Positions 47,701-59,442 of a stretch of 64,000 nucleotides of DNA are shown piece after piece (the stretch's first letter is position 1; each line of letters opens with the position of its first letter). Below the pieces are notes generated by a model. The model was given only the letters and a program-made list of their open reading frames with translations. It was not told the DNA's origin and made no database searches. The translations under genes were made by a program, and so were the position numbers. Origin of the DNA: Hydrangea macrophylla (Eukaryota > Streptophyta > Magnoliopsida > Cornales > Hydrangeaceae); NCBI GenBank assembly GCA_033977485.1, contig CM066984.1, positions 32,283,501 through 32,347,500 on the forward strand, given 5' to 3'.

Positions 47701-48757
47701 TTGGAATTAAAAGAACTCCCTAAAGAGTTTAAATATGCTTTCCTTAATAATAATAATACTTATCCCGTAATAATAGCATCTCTTCTAGACTCTATCCAAG
47801 AAAATAAACTCATTAGTATGCTTCAGAAGCATAAAAGTGCCATTGGTTGGAGTATAGCAGATTTAAAAGGAATAAGCCCTTCAATATGCACTCACAATAT
47901 ATATCTTGAAGATAATGCTAAAACCTCAAGAGAAATGCAAAGAAGACTTAATCCTATTATGCAGGAAGTAGTTAAGAAGGAAGTTCTCAAGCTACTCGAC
48001 ATGGGCATTATATTCAATATCCGATAGTAAATGGGTAAGTACAACACAAGTTGTGCCAAAGAAAGCTGGAATTACAGTTGCTCCGAATTCAAAGGGAGAA
48101 TTAATTCTCACTCGTGTCACTATTGGATGGCGTGTATGCATAGACTACAGAAAACTCAATGCTGTAACTCGTAAGGATCACTTTCCTTTACCTTTGATGG
48201 ATCAAATGTTAGAAAGAATAGAGGGTCATAAGTATTACTGTTTTCTAGATGGTTATAGTGGTTACAATCAAATAGAGACTGCACCAGAAGATCAGGAAAA
48301 AACTACTTTCACATGTCCATTTGGAACTTTCGCCTATCGCCGAATGCCCTTTGGTCTTTGCAACGCACCTGCGACCTTTCAAAGGTGTATGCTAAGTATT
48401 TTCAGTGATATGGTAGAAAAGAATTTAGAAGTTTTTATGGATGATTTTTCAATTTTTGGCAAATCCTATGTTGATTGCCTTAGCAATCTTCAGAAAGTTC
48501 TCCAAAGATGTGAAGAAAAAAGCTTAGTTTTAAATTGGGAAAAATGTCATTTTATGGTCACTAAAGGAATTGTCTTAGGACACCTTATTTCTGAAAATGG
48601 GATACAGGTAGACAAAGCCAAAATAGATCTTATAGCTAATTTACCTATTCCCAAAACTGTAAAAGACATCCGTTCATTCTTAGGACATGCAGGTTTTTAT
48701 CGCCGATTCATAAAAAAATTTAGTACTATTTCTAGGCCTTTATGTCAATTATTGGCC
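47701..48757 (+). pseudogene. Athila reverse transcriptase
   Basis: 47701-48027 is the linker. A frameshift near 48010-48050 leads into the RT (48053 onward): [36 protein letters not shown] and the active site VFMDDFSIFG (near 48430-48460). RT finishes with SFLGHAGFYRRFIKKFS. It is complete except for the frame break, but RNase H does not follow. Confidence 0.88.
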
Positions 48758-48895
48758 ACACATATTTTGAATGGACTAAACCCTTATGAAGACAATACTA
48801 GTGAACCCTTATCTATTCAAGACTCTTTTCCTGATAAACAGTTATTTTCTGTGACTTGCCTGCCATGGTATGTCGATCTTGTTAATTATTAGTAA
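48758..48895 (+). pseudogene. Athila RT-integrase junction with RNase H deleted
   Basis: Directly after the RT end (LCQLLA, about 48750), the frame reads HILNGLNPYED and then PLSIQDSFPDKQLFSV, which belongs to the segment after RNase H. The whole RNase H domain is therefore missing, most likely by an internal deletion. Confidence 0.75.
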
Positions 48896-50140
48896 CTGAA
48901 AAAATACCAAGCAATTGGTCATCATCAGATAAAAAGAGATTTCTAGCTATTACTAGGCATTTTTTACTTTGATGACCCATATCTGTTTAAATATTGTGCT
49001 GATCAGGTAATTAGGAAATGCGTCCCAAATGAGAAAATCAAAAATGTACTTTCCATGTGTCATTCGTCCTTTTGTGGAGGACATTTTTCATCTCGAGTAA
49101 CTGCCATGAAAATTTTACAAAGCGGTTTATATTAGCCCACTCTATTTAAAGATTCATATTTATACTATAAAGCTTGTAACTATTGTCTAATGTTGGGCAG
49201 TATTACAAAAAGAAATCAAATGCCAATGACCCCTATAATAACAATTGAAATATTTGATTGTTGGGGCATTGACTTTATGGGACCTTTACCTCCATCTTGC
49301 CAATATGAATATATTTTATTAGCAGTCGAATATGTTTCAAAATGAGTAGAAGCTATTCCTACAAGAAAGAATGATCACCGTACAGTTATTGCATTTTTAA
49401 AAGATAATATACTTTCTTGATTTGGAACTCCAAAAGTAATAATAAGTGATCAAGGAACTCATTTCTGTAACAAGCCATTTGAAAAATTAATGAAAAGATA
49501 TGGAGTGACCCATAAAGTGTCAACTGCATACCATTCACAAATAAATGGACAAGCTGAATAAGCTAACAGGCAAATTAAGCATATTCTCGAAAAAATTATT
49601 GATTCTAATCGTAAAGACTGGTCTTCAAAATTAACAGATGCTTTGTGGGCATATAGAACTGCTTATAAGACCCATTTAGGGATGTCTCCATACAGACTTG
49701 TCTATGGAAAAGCTTGTCACCTACCAGTAGAATTAGAACATAAAGCATATTGGGCTACTAGAACTTTAAATTATAATATTAAAAAGGGAGGAATTTTAAG
49801 AAAATTACAATTAAGTGAGCTTGAAGAAATTCGTAAAGACGCATATGATAATGCTCAAATTCATCAAGCAAGAACTAAAATGTATCATAATAAGAATCTT
49901 TTGAGCAAAAGATTTACCCCCGCGCAAAAAGTTCTATTATATGACTCAAGGCTACATCTTTTTAGAGGAAAGATGAAATCTCGATGGACTGGTCCATATA
50001 TTGTAAAAAATATTTATACTTATGGAACTGTCGAGATTGAGGACCCTAAAGATGAAAATACATTTAAAGTTAATGGATAAAGATTAAAGCCATTTTTAGA
50101 AGGATTTGAACCTAAGTTGGAGTCCATTCCTTTGGAGGAC
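48896..50140 (+). pseudogene. Athila integrase
   Basis: Integrase remnants: a degenerate His/Cys zinc region (about 49060-49190, MCHSSFCGGHFSS and later YYKACNYC), the core with WGIDFMGPLP (about 49262) and IISDQGTHF (about 49440). Several stops interrupt it. 49643-50080 gives the C-terminal part ([20 protein letters not shown]). The glutamate of DDE falls next to a premature stop near 49559. It ends where the solo LTR is inserted. Confidence 0.85.
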
Positions 50141-52572
50141 TGACAAACATTGAATATTGCACATTTATGTGCCAATATAATAGACATAGTGCTCATTTAA
50201 TCCCCCAAATTCCTAGTTTTACATGCATATTTGAATTAATATAATTTAATAGTGATGTCACTCAAATGCGTGTAAAAATGTATTTTTACATATTTTATAT
50301 GTTTAGGTAAAAATGAAGTGAAATAAAGGGAAGGAAAGAAGTAACAACCACACCATAGTATATTCATATGAATAGTAATGAATAGTAGATGAATAGTAAA
50401 ATTTTTTGAAAAATCGTCCAAAACTATGTTCTAAAAAAAAAAAAAAAACAAGAAGACAAAATGCAAAACTGTCAAAGCAAATAAATTGCTTGACAGTGAC
50501 ACTTAAGTATCATATTGGTTCCTTCTCTCTCTCTCCCTCTCTCTTTCTGCCTTTCTTTTCCTTTTTTTTTGCAGGGAGGTGTCAGAGCGCCAAAGAAATT
50601 GAAGGCGAGCACGAAGAAAATACCAACGCTGACGAACGCGATGACGATTCGTCTCTTAAATTTCGTCTATGAAAGACGCCTACAACAACGGACAATACAG
50701 AACGAAGAAGCTACAAAAGTTTATAATCACTGTTAGGGAGAGAATAGTTTAGGGGAGGTTATCATGTGAGCACTTTAAATTGTCCCTAGAAATAGGAAAC
50801 TTTAATTTTTCTTTGCCTTTTATAGTTCTAGTAGTTGTAAAATTTTATTTTTATGTAATTGATGATTTCATGTTCAAAAATATGTAGTAAAACTTTATGT
50901 ACTGTATTTCTTAAATTTAAAATATTTATTTTCTTGTATAACCTTTATCACTTTGTAGTAGTAAAACTAGTCCTATTTAAATTTAGATTTAATATTTTTA
51001 GTCTAGTAGTACTTATAGTTGTCCCCTAAAATAGTTAGAAACTCCAAATTTTCAGTTTTTATAGCAATATTTTCATTCACTAAAGGACAGATTTTGCGAT
51101 TAAATGCCAGATTTCTTAGCCACGTAGTTGTTATAATTACCTACCAAAACCCTAAGCACACCATATTCATATCTCACTCCAAAAGTATATTTGGATTTGG
51201 TTTGGCCTTATTTGTGTTCTTGGAGTTCAACCACTGTGACCTCACAAGAATCCAAAGTCAAAGGTTTAGTATTTTATTATTAATTCAGTATTTCCATTTA
51301 TGTATATTTTATTAGTCTAGTTGTACTAAACTTTGCTATTTTGCAGATTCCACAAATTCAACCCCAGCTCATGTTAAGTAGGAAAATAATATAATAATAT
51401 TATATTTCACCCTTACCTTAGTTTTACAACTTTAGTTTTAATTAAGCAGTCACTGTTTACACCTATTTAATTTATCTTTTAAATTTTATTTGGAAGACAG
51501 TTTCAATTCCAAAATAGTAGGCTAAAACTTTAATTGGGGATATGTAATAAAAACTTAGAAACCACAGCTTCTGTGCAATAATCTTAAATGGGCAAATTTA
51601 TATAGATAGGTTGTTTTTCTATTTATGGCCAAAAATATCTATGTATCTATAGTTTATGACCATTTAACATGTTTATATACTATGGCTATATTGGGCTCAA
51701 AAGAGTACATATTTGAAATAAAAAGCCTAATTATGTGGATTGTCAAACTATGCCTTTTGTCATAAAAAACACCTAGCATACTCAAACAACTCATATGACA
51801 AAGTTAATATTTCAAATATGTGTTTATATATATTTCTATCCAATAATGGATAGGCAATTGTGTAGTGGCAGAGTGGTGGGGACTGGACGCCGAATAACCC
51901 ACGTCCGCGGTGGGGCACGGTTCGAACCTGGCTACTGCCCAATTACCTTTTTATTTTTCTTTAAACCAAACGATGTCGTTTCATATCAAACCTGACACAC
52001 TTGATATGACCCTGACTAGTGAAAGTTTATATTTAAATAAAGAATGACTCTGCAGTCTTAAATGCCAAACGCTTTTCAAATGCACAAAAGTTGTGGGATC
52101 TAGTGTTGGTTTGCATATTTCCAATTCCTTTAAATCATTTCCCCTAGTTAATTAATATTTCCTGTTTTATAATAGTTTTGCTTAAATATCTGTATTATTT
52201 CCATCTTTCGCTATTATTAAATCTAAAAAGTTTATCTCATAAAAATTTAGCTTTTATTTATTTTTCTTCCTTTTCTTAATAGTATCTTAGTCAAATTATT
52301 TTGCACTGTGAAAATCTTTACCGTAAACTAATTAGAAAAAAAATAGCTTTAATTACTTTTATTGCAAAACTATAAAAATTAGTAGTTTAGTAAAACTCCA
52401 CAAAAATTCATCATCTTTTATTTTCTTTTTAGTGACAAAATAGTTATCTACTTAACTTTATAAAATTTTATTCCGTTCCCTGTGGGTTCGTCCTGGACTT
52501 CTAGAACTTTATTACTTGTACGATCACCTACACTTGGGTGTGATAAGAAAACGCGTCAATAGAATGTCGTCA
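50141..52572 (+). mobile_element. Solo Athila-family LTR inside the Athila element, TSD AGGAC
   Basis: This 2432-bp LTR has the same ends as the two Athila LTRs (TGACAAACATTG to GTCGTCA). It is flanked by AGGAC on both sides (50136-50140, 52573-52577), so it is an independent insertion later reduced to a solo LTR. It separates integrase from the long 3' region. Its U3 differs from 50400 to 50700, and the TATA box of its relatives reads CTATGAAAG, so it belongs to another subfamily. Confidence 0.9.
51852..51954 (+). promoter_or_regulatory. tRNA-like module, solo LTR copy
   Basis: A box TGGCAGAGTGG (51866-51876) and B box GGTTCGAACC (51919-51928). The outer stem GGCAATTG here could pair with the AATT-containing right arm. 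Confidence 0.6.
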
Positions 52573-52577
52573 AGGAC

Positions 52578-53963
52578 CCCAACTATAATGCTGTTTAATA
52601 TCTTAAAATATAATTGGTATAGGACATAGTGTATCAGAGTATTTATATTTTCGTAAGTCCTATACTCTTAATTAGATAACTTTTTATATATAAGTTAATT
52701 TCTTCATTATTATTCTATCATTTCTTTTTGTATTTCTTTTTATTACAGATGTTATCCTTAGCTTCTTTTTCTCATCTCACTCATTGAGGACAATGTCAGA
52801 CTCAATTGGGGGGGACGTTTTCACGATTAACACATGTTTGTTTATTTTATCTTTATTTTATAAAAAAAAAAAAATTTAAAAAATTTATTTTTTTAGAGAG
52901 AGATACACTGAAAAAGAGAAAATAGCTATATATAGGGCTTCGAACCCTAAAAACTTTCCCTATCTCTCTTTTTCTCTCTTTTTCTTCTTCCTCTCACTCT
53001 CTCGCCGCGATCTCTCTCTCACTCTCTTCCCCGAATCTCTTGATCTCTCTCAATCTCTCATTTTTTTTTTTAAATTTTCTTCGATCCAAAATCAAGATCC
53101 ACTCTACTGATCTATAATCCAGAGAAAAGCTTGATTTTGATTTTGTTCTCTATTTTTCCGATTCAGCTTATATTTTTATTTTTTATTTTAGATTTTTATT
53201 TTCTCTCTTTTCCATTATTTAACTGCATAAGTTGTAGATACCCACTCATCAAAGAAGCTTGGAAATATCACTGGATCCACGACCCTACCAGGTTTTCAGA
53301 TTTCCAAGAGACAGGTGATATTTTTCCAGTTCTTTGTAAAAAAAAAAAATGGACGATGCAATAGCTATCGGTCTTATGAATTTTGAACTTTATATTATTT
53401 TTATCCTAGTTCTTACTATGTTAGTGTTGCGGTGCCCTTGTTAAAAAAAAAAAAGAGAGAGAGAAATATAACTGTCTTTTCTTAGTTTCTGTTAAAAAAA
53501 ATGCATGACTCAGAAATCAAAACTTTTATAATTTTTGAAGTTTATATCATAATTCTTCTTATTACTATTATTATAATGATGCATTATCTTAAGCTTTGTT
53601 AAAAAAAAAAAAGAGAGAAAAATGTAGTTTTTCTTTTTGTGTGTTCTAGTTTTTTGTTAAAAAATAAATATATATATTTTTTTTCTTTTTAATTTCTGAA
53701 TGTATATATTTTTCTTAATATATAAATATTTTTAGTTTTTAAATAAAATTCCCACCCACCCCCTCCAAGCTCTATTTAATTAGATCTTAGTTGATAGTTG
53801 GAAGGAGTGGAAGGGTTGAGTCTAGTCTCTCTTGTTGGCGGAGAGTATAAAAAATGGATCCAATAGTCGATGACCAGACGTTAATGGGTCGCTCACTTGT
53901 TTCTGAGCAAAAGAAACCTTTTGCTGGCACTAGCCTTTATGCCATCAAAAGGAAAGCTAAAAG
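52578..53963 (+). other. Athila 3' region between integrase and the hAT insertion
   Basis: Non-coding DNA typical of Athila after pol. It includes a CATTGAGGACAATGTCAGAC stretch and a purine run AATTGGGGGGGACG (52800-52820), CT-rich microsatellite DNA (52955-53060) and several A/T homopolymers. Short frames (53131-53364, 53854-54039) show no recognisable domain; an env-like gene cannot be supported. Confidence 0.6.
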
Positions 53964-53971
53964 GTTAGGAT

Positions 53972-55222
53972 TAGGGGTGGCAATTTTCGACACGACACGG
54001 CAACCCGACACGACCCGACACGAAAATAAACAGGTTTAGGTGATCCGTATAAGGGCACGGGTCATAAACGAGTCGACCCGTTTGACACGATTAATAAATG
54101 GGTTGAAGCGGGTCAACCCGTCTAACCCGTTTGACCCGATTAAGTATTTAAGTGCAGTTGGGGCATTTTTTTTTTTTTTTTTTGTTTTAAAAATAATTTT
54201 TAATAATCTGGAAGTCTAAAATAAAAGTAATATAAAGAAATTTAAAAAAAATATTTGTTTAAAAAAATTATTATTTTTTTTAGAGAAAAAAAATATTTAA
54301 AATATATATAGATGTATATAAACTAAAATTATTTTTTTTTGCTAAAAAAAAAGGGTAGTTACCAACTTACCAAACAAGTAAATTTATATATAATAATTAA
54401 TAACTAATGTATTAAAAAAAAATAATTAATAACTAATAAGGGACGAAGGAAACTGGAGCCTGGAAGCATTCATGCATCAAGCATTGCATAAAAAATAAAA
54501 ATAAAAAAAAATTAAAAAACAAAAAAGAAAGAAAAAAAAGGGAGGAAGCCTGCTAGGATTGCTGGATTGGGAGGGAGACAAATTAGTCAATTAGATAAAT
54601 ACAACTGTTAATCTTGATTCTTGATGGATAGCAAGTGAAGAAATTTTTTTATATTGTTAGTAAAAACAATATTTCTTCTTATTCAGTTTGTGTGGATGTG
54701 CTTGGGTGTTAAGTTTATAATAGTTAGATATTGCTATATTTGTAGTATTTTAGTATTTAAGATGTACGTGTTAATAATTGATACATTTGATAGAAGACTT
54801 GTTTGTGTTCTTAGTAGGGCTGTAAGCTTATTTCGAATAGCCGAACCGAGCTAACCGATTGGGTTTCTTAAATTACTTACAACTAAAAAATTGATCTGAT
54901 CGCCAAAATTGGCAAAATAGATCGAATCGACCACTTCGGTTGGTTTTCAAAACATGAAAAAAAAAATCGAAAAAATAAAAATAAAAATTCGATTTGATTC
55001 GATTCGATCTGATCTGATCAGAACCGAACTGAACCGAACCGATGACACCCTACATGGGTTAGACGGGTTAAATGGGTGACCCGTATATGACCCGGCACGA
55101 TTATAACCCGACACGATTATGACACGTTAAGAATGACACGATTATAACCCGACACGACAATGACCCGACACGATAATGACCCGACACGATTATGACCCGA
55201 CACGACCCGATTGCCACCCCTA
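53972..55222. mobile_element. Non-autonomous hAT-like element, TSD GTTAGGAT
   Basis: Ends TAGGGGTGGCAAT and ATTGCCACCCCTA with an 8-bp duplication GTTAGGAT (53964-53971, 55223-55230). Many subterminal ACCCGACACGA-type repeats crowd both ends, as in hAT elements. The interior is AT-rich without transposase. A further foldback (about 54815-55052, ends TAGGGCTGTAA and GATGACACCCTA) is nested inside, but no TSD was found for it. Confidence 0.9.
54815..55052. repeat. Nested foldback inside the hAT-like element
   Basis: The left end TAGGGCTGTAAGC and the inverted right end TAGGGTGTCATCGG are similar, and CCGAACCGA/TCGGTTCGG blocks extend the pairing. The flanks (GTTCTTAG, CATGGGTT) do not match, so insertion is not proven. 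Confidence 0.45.
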
Positions 55223-55230
55223 GTTAGGAT

Positions 55231-56192
55231 GTTGTTTGAATTGTTATAGAGAAGAATGTCCTGGTTTAATTGCTCATAATGACACATCTTTTAAAGTTTA
55301 CTACTGCTATAAAAGACAATTCAAATCAAAACAAAATGAAATTTTGGTTGAGAAAGAAGACTGGATCCTTTGATACCCAAATAAATTTTGTTTTCCCATC
55401 CCTCATTTATTTTTATTTTTATTTTTAGTTTTTGTACATACAATAATTTTCAGTCAGGTCAGACTTTAAAATGATCCTACGTGTACATCTGGCTTTCATT
55501 AGCTGGTTCGATAGGAGTAATTTGCATGATCCAAGTATCACCAGATATATCTAGTGCGGTGAATGTCCCTAAAGGTAGCGAAAAACTAAGTAAAGCCAGA
55601 GTTATCTCCTAGCCTCTTACTGATGTTTTATCCTGCTAGTGGTTCTAGACCCATCTCTTTTACTAGAGGTGGATGGGTAATCATGACAACTTGGACGCTC
55701 CGGATTGCGTAGCCTCTTTTGTATAGGTGCAGAGGATACTAGTTGCACCATATATGTATCCAACTTAGTCGATGCACTTAGGATTTTTCAGAAGTTTTTC
55801 TTTTACTCTATATAAGATAAATTTGACACGTTAATGTTATTTTGGGTATGTTAATAGCATATAACACATTGTCACATGTTTTACTATTTTCAAATGCTAG
55901 AAACTCTTTAGACTTTAAATCTTTTTGAAACAGTGTGAAAATATTTACTGAATCCAAATGGATGAATAAGCATAAACTATGCAGTTTAAAGACAAGTAGT
56001 GGAAACTAATTAACCCATGTGAGCTTTTGTGCCAATCTTTCTTTATGAGGGTTACTATTTCTTTTTAGTCTCATTTTCTTCTCTTTATCATACCACTCAT
56101 TTTTTCAGTCTCATTATTTTTCTTTGACTGGTCATTAGAAGAGAACGTTCAGGATTTACCATTAGAACGTCTAAATTGCTTGAATGAACAAA
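55231..56192 (+). other. Athila 3' non-coding region, continued
   Basis: Unique non-coding DNA. No ORF of note. Confidence 0.5.
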
Positions 56193-56200
56193 GTCAATCG

Positions 56201-56416
56201 TAGGGGTGAAACGATTCGGTTCGGTTCGGTTTTTTCGATTTTTTGGCACTAAAAAACCGACCGACTATGCTCGGTTAGGTCGGTTTTATCGGTTTTGCTC
56301 GGTTCGGTTCGGTTCGGTTTTTGGCTTATTGTATATTTGAAAAAACCAACCGAAAAGCCTCGATTTTTTTGGTTCGGTTTCGGTTTTCGGTTTTTGTCGA
56401 TTTGGTTTCACCCTTA
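56201..56416. mobile_element. Small hAT-like MITE, TSD GTCAATCG
   Basis: Ends TAGGGGTGAAACGATTCGG and GATTTGGTTTCACCCTTA bound 216 bp filled with CGGTTCGGTTCGG-type repeats. The 8-bp duplication GTCAATCG flanks it (56193-56200, 56417-56424). Confidence 0.88.
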
Positions 56417-56424
56417 GTCAATCG

Positions 56425-57526
56425 ATTTTTAAATGATTTAGGTCATCTTTTCTTTCAAATGCACCCCCCTTCACCTTATATTGCCTTATTCTCAATTCTC
56501 TCCAAATCATGCCTTACTCCACCTGGGAGTACAAACCTCACTTCTATATCCAGGTATGTGATTGGACTGTATTCATATTGCACGAAGTGGTAAAGAAAGA
56601 AATGAGTTGATTTAAAAAAAAAAAAAAGAAAAAAAAAATGAGAAACTAAAAAAAAAAAAAGGGTACAAATGATAAAAAGGAGAAAAAGAAGAGGTTGGAA
56701 TGAATTGCGCAAACACTCCAATCACATGCTTAGAACAAATACACCCCAAATCTCCTACTCATCTTAATTTCTAACCTACCAGTCAAAGTCCTAATGATTC
56801 AAAAGAAATTGATTTTTAAATTTAAGTGATAAGGATGTTCTTCACGGTAGATCGCTCTTCTAATGCTAAGTATTTTTTTATGAGACTTATTGTACTCCAA
56901 ATGCCTATATATTGAGTCATAAAAAAAAAAAAAAAATTGGAAGTAATTCTTCTATCTTTGCTTCCCTACCAAGTGAGATATTCTCTACACCAGTTTCTGA
57001 GAGTTTCTTATTAAAAGAGTGAAACCCCAGTGAGATTTTAGTTTAAACTACAAGTTTTATGACTGCTAATAGTTATGTAAACTTTGAAATTAAGATCAGT
57101 GGCGCAAGTACACACTGTAAGTTTAAAGAGTATAAAAATGCTACCATTGACAAACTGTGAGTATATGTGTTGCATTACTATTACATACTTGGAAATTTCA
57201 TTTTATTGCCAAATTTAATCTTATCTGTTGTACAAGGAGAAAATATACCTTTATTTTTATTTTACTTTATTTTTACTTTAAAAAAAAATTAAATGAATTT
57301 TGTGGGTATATTCACTACAAATCCTCACGAGACAACACTAGTCCACTAGGGGTAACCTAAGAGTTTAATGGCTTGTTGCATACGCTAAATGCAATAGCGA
57401 TTCCTGCGACAGTGAGTTAAGTAATTTTGTTTTCCTTAGTCTACTCCTACTTTTTAATAAAATTTTTAGAACAATTTCTCTTTTCACTTCATTGCTAGGG
57501 ACTAGCCATAAGCTAGTTGAGGGGTG
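56425..57526 (+). other. Athila 3' non-coding region to polypurine tract
   Basis: Non-coding, with poly(A) runs near 56610-56660 and 56920-56935. AGTTGAGGGGTG at 57515-57526 is the likely polypurine tract before the 3' LTR. Confidence 0.55.
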
Positions 57527-58742
57527 TGACAAATATTGAATATTGCACATTTATGTGCCAATATAATAGACATAATGCTTATTTAATCCTCCAAATCCCT
57601 AGCTTTACATACATATTTGAATTAATATAATTTAAAAGTGATATCACTTAAGTGCGTGTAAAAATGTGTTTTTACATATTTTATATGTTTAGGTAAAAAT
57701 GAAGTGAAATAAAGGGAAGAAAAGAAGTAGCAACCACACCATAGTATATTCATATGATTAGTCAAGTATGAATAATAATAAATAGTAGTAAATAGTAATG
57801 AATAGTGAACAAACAGTAAAATTTACTGTTTGAATATGAAGAATCCAAAAAAAAAAAACGGTAAAGACATCCAAGCTGAAAGCTTGAATGTGTTTTTTTT
57901 ATTATATATTATTAATACTTTTTCTTTATTGTTCCTTTCTCTCTCTCTCTGTCTCTCTCTTATCTGTAGGATTTTTTTTCAAACTGTCAGAGTGAAACGA
58001 AGAAAAACATGGATGCGTGAAGAAAAACTGACAACACGCATTGCTTTCGTGACGAACAGATCATGAAATACTCATCTCCTCTCGTCTATAAAAGGAAAGG
58101 AGGAGGCAAGAAGAAACGACACACCAGCCTACACCAACACACAAGCTCCACAAGCGCAACGCAATCACTGTTAGGGAGAGAATAGTTTAGGGGAGGTTAT
58201 TATGTGAGCACTTTATATTGTCCCTAGAAATAGGAAATTTTATTTTTTCTTTGCCTTTACTAGTTCTAGTAGTAAAATTTATTTTTACGTAATAGATTAT
58301 TTCATGTTAAAAAATATGTAGCAAAACTTTGTGTATTGTATTTCTTAAATTTAAAATATTTATTTTCTTGTATGACCTTTGTCAATTTGTAGTAATAAAA
58401 TATTCCTATTTAAAATTAGATTTAATATTTCTAGTCTAGTAGTACTTATAGTTGGCCCCTAAAATAGTTTGAAACCCCAAATTTTTAATTTTTATAACAA
58501 TATTTCCATTCACTAGAAGACAGATTTTGCAAGTAAATATCAGATTTCTTAGCCACGTAGTTGTTATAATTACCTACCAAAGCCCCAAAGCACACCATAT
58601 CCATATCTTACTCCCAAATTAGATTAGAATTTGGTTTGACCTTATTTGTGTTCTTGGAGTTCAACCACTGTGACCCCACAAGAATCCAAAGTCAAATGTT
58701 TAGTATTTTATTTTTGGTTCAGTATTTTCATTTATATATATA

Positions 58743-58777
58743 TGTAGACACCCCATTTTGTCGGGGCGGGCGCGACA
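58743..58777 (+). mobile_element. 35-bp mini-LTR-like insert
   Basis: It begins TGTAGACACCCC and ends GGCGGGCGCGACA, both styles common at ends of plant LTRs. It is flanked by ATATA on each side and is absent from the other two Athila LTRs. It may be an LTR with nearly everything between its ends deleted. Confidence 0.45.
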
Positions 58778-59339
58778 ATATATATATATTTTTTATTATT
58801 AGTCTAGTTGTACTAAACTTTGTCATTTTGCAGATTCCACAAATTCAACCCCAACTCATGTTAAGTAAAGAAAATAATATAATAATATTAGTTTTCACCT
58901 TTACCTTGGTTTTATAGCTTTAGTTTTAATTGAGTAGTCCCTGTTTACACCTATTTAATTTATCTTTAAATTTTATTTGGAAGACAGTTTCAATTCCAAA
59001 ATGGTAGGCTAAAACTTTAATTGGGGATATGCAATAAAAACTTAGAGACCACGGCTTCAGTGCACTAATCTTAAATGGGCAAATTTATCTAGATGGGTTG
59101 TTTTTTCATTTATGGCCAAAAATATCTATGTATTTATAGTTTATGACCATTTAACATGTGTTATATACTATGGGTATACTGGGCTCAAAAGATTACATAT
59201 TTGAAATAAAAAAGCCTAATTATGTGGATTGTCAAACTATGCCTTTTGTCATAAAAAATACCTAGCATACTCAAACAACTTATATGACAAAGTTAATATT
59301 TCAAATATGTGTTTATATATATTTCTATCCAATAATGGA

Positions 59340-59442
59340 TAGGCAATTGTGTAGTGGTAGAGTGGTGGGGATCGGACGCCGAATAACCCACGTCTGCGGC
59401 GGGGCACGGTTCGAACCTGGCTACTGCCCAATTGCCTTTTTA
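59340..59442 (+). promoter_or_regulatory. tRNA-like module, 3' LTR copy
   Basis: A box TGGTAGAGTGG (59355-59365) and B box GGTTCGAACC (59408-59417). The outer stem GGCAATTG/CAATTGCC is complete in this copy, and a T run follows. Confidence 0.6.

Noticed and set aside
53131..54039. Env-like gene of Athila
   Set aside because: Only short frames without signal peptide or consistent membrane segments.
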